From positions 1 through 7,065 of the forward strand of contig JAQUSM010000053.1 in assembly GCA_028715095.1 (NCBI GenBank): 7,065 nt of DNA, given 5' to 3'. Under the pieces are notes generated by a model that did not search any database, was not told the origin of the DNA, and saw only the letters and a list, made by a program, of their open reading frames with translations. The DNA is from Candidatus Omnitrophota bacterium. GTDB lineage: Bacteria > Omnitrophota > Gorgyraeia > Gygaellales > Profunditerraquicolaceae. This document shows, in pieces, positions 1 through 5,906 of this stretch (position 1 is its first letter; every line of letters starts with the position of its first letter). A program made the translations under genes and the position numbers.

Positions 1-114
1 GCCTGCCTTATAGGTATTGATCCCGCGCACCAGTATCTCTCCGGTTTTAACCAGCTTTCCGCCGCTTGATTTAAGTGCCTTATCTTTCTTGGGAGTCGAA
101 AAACCACCAATCAT
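1..114 (-). CDS. Ribosomal protein bL27-like protein, N-terminal 38 residues (runs off window)
   Basis: Only the first 38 codons are visible; the frame continues past base 1. The start ATG at 114-112 is supported by a perfect AAGGAGG six bases upstream. Residues 18-30 (GGKLVKTGEILVR) resemble the conserved bL27 segment of the type GGQxVxAGxIIVR, and the following NTYKAG fits the position of the bL27 TKFHPG segment. bL27 is a small protein of the large ribosomal subunit whose N-terminal tail reaches the peptidyl-transferase centre. The usual tail before GG (KKGGGSxxNGRDSxxKRLGVK) is missing and replaced by a short lysine-rich leader, MIGGFSTPKKDKALKSS. The gene is also not next to rplU, its usual partner; a metallo-beta-lactamase gene lies upstream. 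It may be a divergent lineage-specific bL27 or a paralogue. With the rest outside the window the family call is moderate, but a real gene start is well supported. Confidence 0.55.
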   Translation of the reverse strand, partial: MIGGFSTPKKDKALKSSGGKLVKTGEILVRGINTYKAG

Positions 115-120
115 TTTAGT

Positions 121-127
121 CCTCCTT
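121..127 (-). promoter_or_regulatory. Ribosome binding site of the L27-like gene
   Basis: The minus strand reads AAGGAGG, a full anti-16S match, followed by the 6-base spacer ACTAAA and ATG at 114. It is the strongest Shine-Dalgarno site in the window and fixes the start of the small gene. No convincing promoter or terminator is visible in the 51 bases between the upstream gene's stop and this start, so co-transcription with the upstream gene is likely. Confidence 0.8.
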
Positions 128-165
128 ATATAATTAATTTGAACAGCTAATGTAGCACAAAATCT

Positions 166-1581
166 TTAATTAAGCAATACCTCTTCATCTTTATCCGGGA
201 TATGCACGTCTAAGCCTTTCTGGGTCAATATTCCGGAAAGGGCCAACGATTGCTCAGGTTCACCATGCACCAGGAAAATACGCTTAAGCTGCCTGCCTTG
301 CCTGTCGGCAGGCAGGCAGCCGGAAACAAACTCCAATAGCTCCGACTGGTCGGCATGGCCTGAAAAAGCATTAATCACTACCACCTCGGCATTAAGTTCA
401 TACTCTACCCCGAATATCCTGACAAAAGGAATTTTCTCAACTACCCTCCTGCCCAGGGTATCTTTAGCCATATACCCAACGACTAAAATCATATTGCGTG
501 AATCTTCTATATTATTCTGCAGATGATGCAGCACTCTTCCGGATTCGCACATGCCGCTGCCGGCAATAATAATCATCGGCCGTTTATCGGTATTTAAGGC
601 CTTGGACTCCTTTTGCTCGCGGATAAAACGCAAATTCAATAATTCAAACGGGTTATCCCCCCTACTGAATGCTTGGCGGGTTTTTTCATTCAGAAAATCA
701 AGGTGAAATTTAAAAAGGTCGGTAATATTCGTAGCTAACGGGCTATCTACATAAATAGGCACCGAGGGGATAAGTTTTTCTTTAAGTAATTCATTTAGAA
801 AATAGATTACCTCCTGCGTGCGCTCCAGGGTAAAAGAAGGAATAATCACCTTACCCCCTCTTTTTACCGCACGGGAGATCGCCTCCCTTAATTTCGATTG
901 CGCTTCCTCGATCGGCCGATGCATTCTGCCGCCATAGGTAGACTCCATAATCAAATAGTCCAAACCCTGCGGGATTACAGGGTCATTCAACAGGGGCAGA
1001 TTTTTTCTTCCCAAATCTACCGCATAGCCTAAACGTAATGTCTGTTCGGCATCTTTAATATCCAAGACAATGACCCCTGAACCTAAAATATGCCCGGCGT
1101 CAAGAATAGTAGCTGAAACATCTTTGGCAATGCAGAACTTTTGATTGTAAGAAATTGAGCGGAAGATTTTAGTCGCCCTGGAGGCCTCCTTTGCCGTATA
1201 TAAGGCCTTGCGCAAAGGTAAATTCATGCGCCTGTTAATTTTGTTTACGTAACGCACATCTTCTTCCTGGATCTTTCCTGAATCCACCAGCATCAGGTCT
1301 GCCAAATCCTTGGTTGCCGAAGTAGTATAAATCTTGCAGCGTAACCCGCGTTTAATTAAATTAGGGATGTTGCCGCAATGATCAATGTGCGCATGGGATA
1401 AGACCATGGCGTTAATCGTGCGCGGGTTATAATGAAAAGTGGTATTGATTTCATAAAAGGCATCTCGGTGCCCTTGGAACAGCCCGCCGTCAAGAAGTAT
1501 CTCCGTGCTGCCGGTCGTGATCAGATGGCTTGAACCGGTAACAGTCTTTGCGCCTCCAAGGAATTTTATTTTAACTGACAT
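166..1581 (-). CDS. Beta-CASP metallo-beta-lactamase-fold RNase, CPSF/TTHA0252 type
   Basis: This 471-residue protein has the full architecture of bacterial CPSF73-like ribonucleases. These are cytoplasmic zinc enzymes thought to cut or trim RNA. The metallo-beta-lactamase core carries LDGGLFQG (30-37), the zinc motif HAHIDH (63-68), AGHILGSG with His164, and YAVDLGR with Asp189. A beta-CASP domain follows, with motif A Glu213 in ESTYGGR, the family signature SGMCESGR (342-349), motif B His409 in FSGHAD, and motif C His439 in VHGE. All expected catalytic and metal ligands are present. Two oddities stand out. The usual SGDLG before Asp189 reads AVDLG. Residues of roughly 421-431 (CLPADRQGRQ) come from a palindromic repeat inserted in frame just before the last beta-strand. 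The ATG at 1581 begins the typical MSVKIKFLGGAKTVTGSSH start; no clear Shine-Dalgarno is present. A good sigma-70 promoter lies about 50 bases upstream. The exact RNA substrate cannot be deduced. Confidence 0.93.
   Translation of the reverse strand: MSVKIKFLGGAKTVTGSSHLITTGSTEILLDGGLFQGHRDAFYEINTTFHYNPRTINAMVLSHAHIDHCGNIPNLIKRGLRCKIYTTSATKDLADLMLVDSGKIQEEDVRYVNKINRRMNLPLRKALYTAKEASRATKIFRSISYNQKFCIAKDVSATILDAGHILGSGVIVLDIKDAEQTLRLGYAVDLGRKNLPLLNDPVIPQGLDYLIMESTYGGRMHRPIEEAQSKLREAISRAVKRGGKVIIPSFTLERTQEVIYFLNELLKEKLIPSVPIYVDSPLATNITDLFKFHLDFLNEKTRQAFSRGDNPFELLNLRFIREQKESKALNTDKRPMIIIAGSGMCESGRVLHHLQNNIEDSRNMILVVGYMAKDTLGRRVVEKIPFVRIFGVEYELNAEVVVINAFSGHADQSELLEFVSGCLPADRQGRQLKRIFLVHGEPEQSLALSGILTQKGLDVHIPDKDEEVLLN
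288..320 (-). repeat. 33-base palindromic repeat inserted in frame in the RNase gene
   Basis: The arms GCTGCCTGCC (288-297) and GGCAGGCAGC (311-320) are perfect inverted repeats of 10 bases. Inside them TGCC (299-302) pairs with GGCA (307-310) around a TGTC loop, leaving one unpaired T at 298. This gives a 14-bp, GC-rich stem in otherwise moderate-GC DNA. The length is exactly 11 codons, so the reading frame is kept, and it encodes CLPADRQGRQ-like sequence in a loop between the helix ending LLEFVSG and the strand KRIFLVHGE. The base composition and internal tandem CTGC/CCTGC pattern differ from the surrounding gene. It resembles short dispersed palindromes such as the Rickettsia palindromic elements in being protein-coding; whether it is dispersed in this genome cannot be seen from one copy. 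Confidence 0.75.
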
Positions 1582-1632
1582 ATTTAGATTAAAAAAGGTT
1601 ACGCGGAAAAAATTTATTCATAGCCAGAAAAT

Positions 1633-1661
1633 ATTATAATATGAGCTCTGATTTTTGTAAA
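1633..1661 (-). promoter_or_regulatory. Sigma-70-type promoter of the beta-CASP RNase gene
   Basis: On the minus strand the -35 box TTTACA (1661-1656) and the perfect -10 box TATAAT (1638-1633) are separated by 17 bases, the optimal spacing. Transcription would begin near 1626, giving a leader of about 45 bases before the ATG at 1581. The promoter lies in the gap after the carB stop codon, so the RNase gene can be expressed independently of carAB. A weak inverted repeat, AAGATT/AATCTT (1663-1683), sits immediately upstream of the -35 box. Confidence 0.75.
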
Positions 1662-1685
1662 TAAGATTGGGAAGGCAAATCTTCT

Positions 1686-3347
1686 TTACCTGTCATATGT
1701 AGAATAGAAATATGGGGTGTGTGCCATGAATTCTGCGGCACAGGTATCGACCAGTTTAAAATCCGGGAGTATATTCATGGACTTTCTCAAAGCGTGGATC
1801 TGCGTTTCACTCAAAGACAAAAGTTTAGCCAGCTGCCTGTCGCTAAAACCGAATTCTTTGGCCTTCTTAAGTAATTCCCCGGAAAGCTTGGGCTTATTCT
1901 TAAGCAGCTCTCTTTCGCAATCGATGATCTCTTTGATATTATGTAAAAACCAGCGGTCAATCTTAGTCAGCTCATAAATCTTATCGATATCCAGATTAGC
2001 GCGGAATGCATCCCCGATATAAAAAATCCTTTCGGCATTAGGCTGCCTCAGCTTCTGATAAATCTTTTCTAAAAGGCCGTTTTCAATTTTGATATCATCA
2101 AGGTTATTAAAAATAATACTTTCTAACCCGAATTTCTTAATCTCCAGCGAACGCAAACCTTTCTGCAGGGCCTCTTTGAAGGTGCGGCCAATAGCCATAG
2201 CCTCGCCAACTGATTTCATGGATATCCCCAGCGTATTATTGGCCAAAGAGAATTTCTCAAAAGTAAACCGCGGGACTTTTACCACGCAATAATCAATAGC
2301 CGGTTCAAAACAAGCGGGGGTTGAGCGCGTTATATCATTGGTAATTTCATCCAAGGTATAACCAACGGCAAGCTTGGCGGCGATTTTGGCAATAGGGAAA
2401 CCTGTAGCTTTCGATGATAAAGCTGAACTGCGTGAAACCCGGGGGTTCATCTCAATAATCACCATTCTGCCATTTTCCGGGTGTACCGCAAACTGTATAT
2501 TTGAACCGCCGGTTTCAACGCCGATCTCGCGGATACAGGCAATAGCGGCATCGCGCATCAACTGATATTGCTTATCCGTTAATGTCTGGATAGGCGCTAC
2601 TGTGATGCTGTCTCCGGTATGTATCCCCATCGGATCAAAATTTTCAATAGTACAAATGACCACTACGTTATCTTTTAAATCACGCATAACCTCCAGCTCA
2701 AATTCTTTCCAGCCCAACACGGATTCTTCAACCAAAATCTCGCTGATCATGCTTGACTCAAGGCCGCGCTTGGCTAAAACCCTGAACTCTTCAATGTTAT
2801 AAGCAATTGAGCCGCCCACGCCTCCTAAGGTAAAACTAGGCCGGATGATCAGCGGGAAGCCTATTTTTTTAGCCACAGCAAGGGCCTCATCCAGATTATA
2901 AGCCCGGCCGCTCTTAGGCAAATCCAGACCGATCTTTTCCATCGCCGCTTTAAATAACTGGCGGTCCTCGCCTTTTTTAATCGCCTTTATATTGGCTCCG
3001 ATGGTTTCGACTTTATATTTCTTTAAAACCCCTTTATCCGCCAACTCTACGGTAGTGTTCAATGCGGTTTGGCCGCCAAGCGTAGGCAGAAGCGCGTCAG
3101 GCCTTTCTTTTGCGATAATCTTTTCCACCGCCTCCGCGGTAATCGGCTCGATATATGTCCTATCGGCAACCTCAGGATCGGTCATAATTGTCGCCGGATT
3201 AGAATTTACCAGGACTATCTTAAAACCTTCCTGCTTTAAGACCTTGCATGCCTGAGTGCCGGAATAATCAAACTCACAGGCCTGGCCGATAACTATTGGG
3301 CCGGAGCCAATAATCAATATTTTCTTTATATCTTTTCTCTTAGGCAT
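1686..3347 (-). CDS. carB: Carbamoyl-phosphate synthase large chain, N-terminal half only
   Basis: The 553-residue product equals the first half of the usual large chain of about 1,070 residues. Residues 1 to about 400 are the ATP-grasp domain that phosphorylates bicarbonate to carboxyphosphate; about 400-553 are the oligomerisation domain, ending in VDTCAAEFMAHTPYFYSTYD. Active-site residues coincide with E. coli CarB numbering: Arg129, Arg169, Glu208, Glu215, His243, Thr249, Gln285, Glu299, Asn301 and Arg303. The glycine-rich loop TLGGVGGS (173-180) is intact. The stop (TAA at 1688-1686) falls at the domain boundary, and the bases beyond it encode no CarB C-terminal sequence in any frame, so this is a genuine split gene and not a visible frameshift. 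Two-gene large chains are known in Aquifex aeolicus and Methanocaldococcus jannaschii. The second ATP-grasp (carbamate kinase) domain and the allosteric domain are missing from the window. The ATG follows the carA stop by three bases without a clear Shine-Dalgarno, suggesting translational coupling. Confidence 0.95.
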   Translation of the reverse strand: MPKRKDIKKILIIGSGPIVIGQACEFDYSGTQACKVLKQEGFKIVLVNSNPATIMTDPEVADRTYIEPITAEAVEKIIAKERPDALLPTLGGQTALNTTVELADKGVLKKYKVETIGANIKAIKKGEDRQLFKAAMEKIGLDLPKSGRAYNLDEALAVAKKIGFPLIIRPSFTLGGVGGSIAYNIEEFRVLAKRGLESSMISEILVEESVLGWKEFELEVMRDLKDNVVVICTIENFDPMGIHTGDSITVAPIQTLTDKQYQLMRDAAIACIREIGVETGGSNIQFAVHPENGRMVIIEMNPRVSRSSALSSKATGFPIAKIAAKLAVGYTLDEITNDITRSTPACFEPAIDYCVVKVPRFTFEKFSLANNTLGISMKSVGEAMAIGRTFKEALQKGLRSLEIKKFGLESIIFNNLDDIKIENGLLEKIYQKLRQPNAERIFYIGDAFRANLDIDKIYELTKIDRWFLHNIKEIIDCERELLKNKPKLSGELLKKAKEFGFSDRQLAKLLSLSETQIHALRKSMNILPDFKLVDTCAAEFMAHTPYFYSTYDR

Positions 3348-3350
3348 AGA

Positions 3351-4448
3351 TTAATTTTTCCGTTTCTTTGATTTCCGCATTAATTTTGTAAACTCGGCGA
3401 ATAAATACCCTGCGTCGTGCGGGCCGGGAGAAGCTTCAGGATGAAATTGTACGCAAAATAGCGGCAGCTTCTTATGTCGCAACCCCTCTAAGGTAGCGTC
3501 ATTTAAGTTTACATGGGTCAATTCAATGTCTTTTTTATTCAATGAATCTATATCCACACAAAAGCCATGATTCTGCGCGGTTATGGAAACCTTTCCCGTC
3601 CTTAAATCCTTTACCGGATGGTTTGCCCCGTGGTGGCCAAATTTAAGCTTATAGGTCTTGCCGCCTAAAGCAAGCCCGAGCATCTGATGCCCCAGGCAAA
3701 TTCCAAAAATAGGAATTTTACCGATGAGGTTTCTTACCGTCCTGACCACGTAATCTACGGCTGCCGGGTCCCCTGGCCCGTTAGAAAGCAAAACTCCATC
3801 TACGCCTGAATCAAGGATCTCCTTGCAAGTTGCCTGCGCAGGAAATACTATTACATTACAATGGTGGCGCGCCAGGTTTCTCAATATGTTGTATTTTACC
3901 CCGCAATCCAATACCGCTACCTTATATGCGGCATCTTTAATGTGGGGATAATTATATTTCCTGGAAACACTTACCTCCTTAACTAAATCTATACCGACCA
4001 GCCCGCTGCAGGACTGAGCTTTCTTAATCAAGCTGGCCTCATCAGAATCTTTTGTGGACAGGACCGCTTTCATCGCCCCTTTTTCCCTTATATGCAAGGT
4101 AAGTTCCCTGGTATCAATACCTTCAATCCCAAGGATATTGTTTTCTTTTAAGTATTCTCCTAAGGACTGCTCTTTTACCCAATTACTGGCGATCTTGCTG
4201 TATTCCTTTACTACAAAACCTTCTAAAAAAGGCCTGCGAGATTCCGCATCCTCTTTATTAACACCATAGTTTCCCATTAAAGGATAGGTCATAACCACAA
4301 TCTGGCCCTTATAAGAAGGATCAGTAATTATCTCTTGGTACCCGGCCATGCTGGTATTAAAGACTACCTCTCCCGTACGCTCACCGCTTGAGCCAAATGA
4401 TCTGCCCTTAAATACCTTCCCGTCTTCTAACGCAAGAAACGCCTGCAT
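3351..4448 (-). CDS. carA: Carbamoyl-phosphate synthase small (glutaminase) chain
   Basis: CarA hydrolyses glutamine and passes ammonia to the large chain, the first step of pyrimidine and arginine synthesis. The 365 residues match the usual family length. The N-terminal CarA domain shows ALEDGKVFKG, GEVVFNTSMAGYQEIITDPSY (split across residues 26-46) and GIDTRELT (110-117). The C-terminal class I glutamine amidotransferase domain has LSNGPGDP (221-228), nucleophile Cys251 in FGICLGHQ, the QNHGF segment (292-296), and His336/Glu338 in QFHPEASPGP. The catalytic triad is complete. The C-terminal tail is rich in lysine and arginine. The ATG at 4448 is preceded by TAAGG with a 7-base spacer. carB follows after only three bases, so the two subunits are made from one message, controlled by the promoter and hairpin upstream. 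Confidence 0.97.
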   Translation of the reverse strand: MQAFLALEDGKVFKGRSFGSSGERTGEVVFNTSMAGYQEIITDPSYKGQIVVMTYPLMGNYGVNKEDAESRRPFLEGFVVKEYSKIASNWVKEQSLGEYLKENNILGIEGIDTRELTLHIREKGAMKAVLSTKDSDEASLIKKAQSCSGLVGIDLVKEVSVSRKYNYPHIKDAAYKVAVLDCGVKYNILRNLARHHCNVIVFPAQATCKEILDSGVDGVLLSNGPGDPAAVDYVVRTVRNLIGKIPIFGICLGHQMLGLALGGKTYKLKFGHHGANHPVKDLRTGKVSITAQNHGFCVDIDSLNKKDIELTHVNLNDATLEGLRHKKLPLFCVQFHPEASPGPHDAGYLFAEFTKLMRKSKKRKN

Positions 4449-4455
4449 ATTTATA

Positions 4456-4460
4456 CCTTA
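4456..4460 (-). promoter_or_regulatory. Ribosome binding site of carA
   Basis: The minus strand reads TAAGG, 7 bases before the ATG at 4448. The surrounding CCTAAG (4462-4457) could pair with TTTAGG (4513-4508) in the 5' arm of the upstream terminator hairpin, so the site might be masked in some folds of the leader; that pairing is inferred from complementarity only. Confidence 0.6.
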
Positions 4461-4476
4461 GGTTAATTTTCTTTAT

Positions 4477-4520
4477 AAAAAAGGCATTTAGTGCCGAGAG
4501 TTTGGCTCCTAAACGCCTTT
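4477..4520 (-). terminator. Intrinsic terminator hairpin in the carAB leader
   Basis: On the minus strand AAAGGC (4520-4515) pairs with GCCTTT (4485-4480). The stem continues through a G-U pair and TTTAG/CTAAA, then a small internal loop, then GCC/GGC, closed by an 8-base loop (4503-4496). A run of six T (4482-4477) follows at once. This is a textbook Rho-independent terminator. It would end transcripts of the HD-GYP unit. It also lies downstream of the only good carAB promoter, so carAB transcripts must pass it, which makes it a possible attenuator. A smaller alternative hairpin, GGCA/TGCC (4495-4483), exists within the 3' arm. Confidence 0.8.
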
Positions 4521-4528
4521 CTTTTTTA

Positions 4529-4556
4529 ATTATAACACCCCTTAATCAATTGTCAA
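4529..4556 (-). promoter_or_regulatory. Consensus sigma-70-type promoter of the carAB operon
   Basis: The minus strand has a perfect -35 box TTGACA (4556-4551), a 16-base spacer, and a perfect -10 box TATAAT (4534-4529) extended by TGT directly upstream (TGn motif). It starts 15 bases after the stop codon of the HD-GYP gene. The expected start site falls in or next to the A-run at 4527-4522, at the foot of the terminator hairpin. No other promoter-like sequence fits between the hairpin and the carA ATG. Such a strong core promoter suggests that regulation acts after initiation. Confidence 0.85.
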
Positions 4557-4571
4557 TTTCTTTCTTTAACG

Positions 4572-5906
4572 CTAATGGCCAAGCCCAAGATATTCCCTGC
4601 CTTCCTTCCAAGGGTTAAGATAACGCTCAATGCATAAACTGCCATCTTGAAGCAGGTCAACCATTCGTTTTTTATCTTCGGGAGCAACTATTTCAATTTT
4701 CGGCCGGCGGATATCAGATTCATTCTCCTCCCTGACTAATGCGATACTGCCGTCATTTAATGCAACCACCGAGCCTACCGGCCAAAATCCCATAAATTGA
4801 AAGAATCTATCCAGCAATTCCGGGTCGAAAGAACTACCCCTGTCTTTATTCATAATGTTATAAACCACATCCGGGGAATAATCCTGTTTATAGCCCCTCC
4901 TTTGCGAAAGGGCATCGTAAACATCGCAAATAGCTACGATTGAAGAAACAATATGCTGCTTTCTTAATAAAGGCATGCGCGGATACCCGGACATATCATA
5001 TTTCAAATGATGCTCAAAACTAACTACCACCGGGAGGATACCCAGGCTATCGACATATTTAAACATAAACTCACCGCCCAAAACCGTATGGCTCTTGATA
5101 CGGTCAAACTCCTGCTCACTAAGTTTATCGGGCTTATGTAAAGTCTTTCGCGAAATATACATCTTGCCGATATCATGGAAAAGGGCAGCTACACCGATAT
5201 CCAAAACGTCACTCTTCTCAAATTCTAAACGCGAAGAAAAATACATGGAAAATATCGCGACATTAAGCATATGCACGTAAACTTCCGCATCATATCTTTT
5301 TACCGTGGCCAGCTTTAATAATTCTTGGCGTTGTATACTTAAGCTATCGATAATATTATTTAGAGAAACCTTGAGCACCCGCGGATCGATCTTTTCGAGA
5401 TTAAGCACGCTGGAGACAACCTGGGCAACCTTATCCATAGAGAAATCGTACAGATTAGGCTGGTTAAATTCCGCTGCTCCCTTAACCTGGCTGTCAGCAA
5501 CCTTGAGTTTACCTATACTTATATTTTCTATTCCGACAAAAGCCAATAACTGCTGCGGATCCGTCTTAAAGTCTTCTTTCGGTCCGCTGATAATACCTAT
5601 AAATTTACTCAATTCTTCCCGGCTTAACCCGCGGTAAAAAGCAAGTCTTTCTATATTCCTCTCTTTCAAATACAGGATCGCCGACCTTAGAAGCTTGCCT
5701 AGTTCGAAGAAAATCTCTTTCTCGAAAGCCAATTCATCACCCACGATACCGATAATGATCTCCTGGCGCTGGGTAAAAACATCCTCAAAAGCCCCATACG
5801 CCTTCTCCAGAGACTTCTGGAACATAGGATGCTCTGTCCCGTACATCTTAGCGGTCTGAAGACAGGTGAGCAGTTCTTTAAAAGCTACCTCAATCTTGGT
5901 TAACAT
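4572..5906 (-). CDS. HD-GYP domain phosphohydrolase (putative cyclic-dinucleotide phosphodiesterase)
   Basis: The 444-residue protein has no signal peptide or membrane segment and is probably cytoplasmic. Residues about 1-130 form an N-terminal region (LLTCLQTAKMYGTEHPMF, then GDELAFEKE, then IERLAFYRGLSREEL) of a kind often found before HD-GYP domains. Residues about 200-370 are the HD-GYP domain. Candidate metal ligands are Glu208, His212, His244-Asp245 in FHDIGK, His273, His299-His300 and Asp328 in CDVYDAL, with the signature GYP at 307-309. The HHExxDGxGYP signature is altered to HHLKYDMSGYP: the Glu and first Gly are replaced by Leu and Met, but all expected ligands remain. A C-terminal part (about 371-444) has PVGSVVALNDGSIALV, a small beta-rich tail common in this group. 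HD-GYP proteins typically degrade c-di-GMP or related cyclic dinucleotides; the substrate here is unproven. It overlaps the upstream HEAT-like gene by 17 bases. Confidence 0.88.
   Translation of the reverse strand: MLTKIEVAFKELLTCLQTAKMYGTEHPMFQKSLEKAYGAFEDVFTQRQEIIIGIVGDELAFEKEIFFELGKLLRSAILYLKERNIERLAFYRGLSREELSKFIGIISGPKEDFKTDPQQLLAFVGIENISIGKLKVADSQVKGAAEFNQPNLYDFSMDKVAQVVSSVLNLEKIDPRVLKVSLNNIIDSLSIQRQELLKLATVKRYDAEVYVHMLNVAIFSMYFSSRLEFEKSDVLDIGVAALFHDIGKMYISRKTLHKPDKLSEQEFDRIKSHTVLGGEFMFKYVDSLGILPVVVSFEHHLKYDMSGYPRMPLLRKQHIVSSIVAICDVYDALSQRRGYKQDYSPDVVYNIMNKDRGSSFDPELLDRFFQFMGFWPVGSVVALNDGSIALVREENESDIRRPKIEIVAPEDKKRMVDLLQDGSLCIERYLNPWKEGREYLGLGH

Noticed and set aside
115..165. Possible separate promoter for the L27-like gene (TTGTGC ... 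TATATA)
   Set aside because: The boxes are about 22 bases apart and poorly matched; no combination with normal spacing is convincing, and the AT-rich stretch explains the chance match.
1589..1621. Ten-codon upstream ORF (ATG at 1621) between the promoter and the RNase start
   Set aside because: It has no Shine-Dalgarno, starts only a few bases after the predicted transcription start, and has no codon pattern suggesting a leader peptide.
1663..1683. Inverted repeat AAGATT/AATCTT just after the carB stop, considered as the carAB terminator or an operator for the RNase promoter
   Set aside because: The stem is only 6 bp and nearly all A-T with a 9-base loop and no following T-run of note, so it is too weak to call; it could still mark a binding site next to the -35 box.
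1686..1700. carB as a frameshifted or interrupted full-length gene
   Set aside because: No frame downstream of the stop encodes CarB C-half sequence and the stop sits at a natural domain boundary, so a split gene is the better reading.
1717..3255. Plus-strand open frames opposite carB, and similar ones opposite carA, the HD-GYP gene and the HEAT-like gene
   Set aside because: They are antisense shadows of well-recognised genes, with no family resemblance or ribosome binding sites supporting expression.
3831..3845. Palindrome CCTGCGCAGG inside carA as another copy of the inserted repeat
   Set aside because: It is only 10 bases, encodes residues in an ordinary part of CarA, and shows no added length in the protein.
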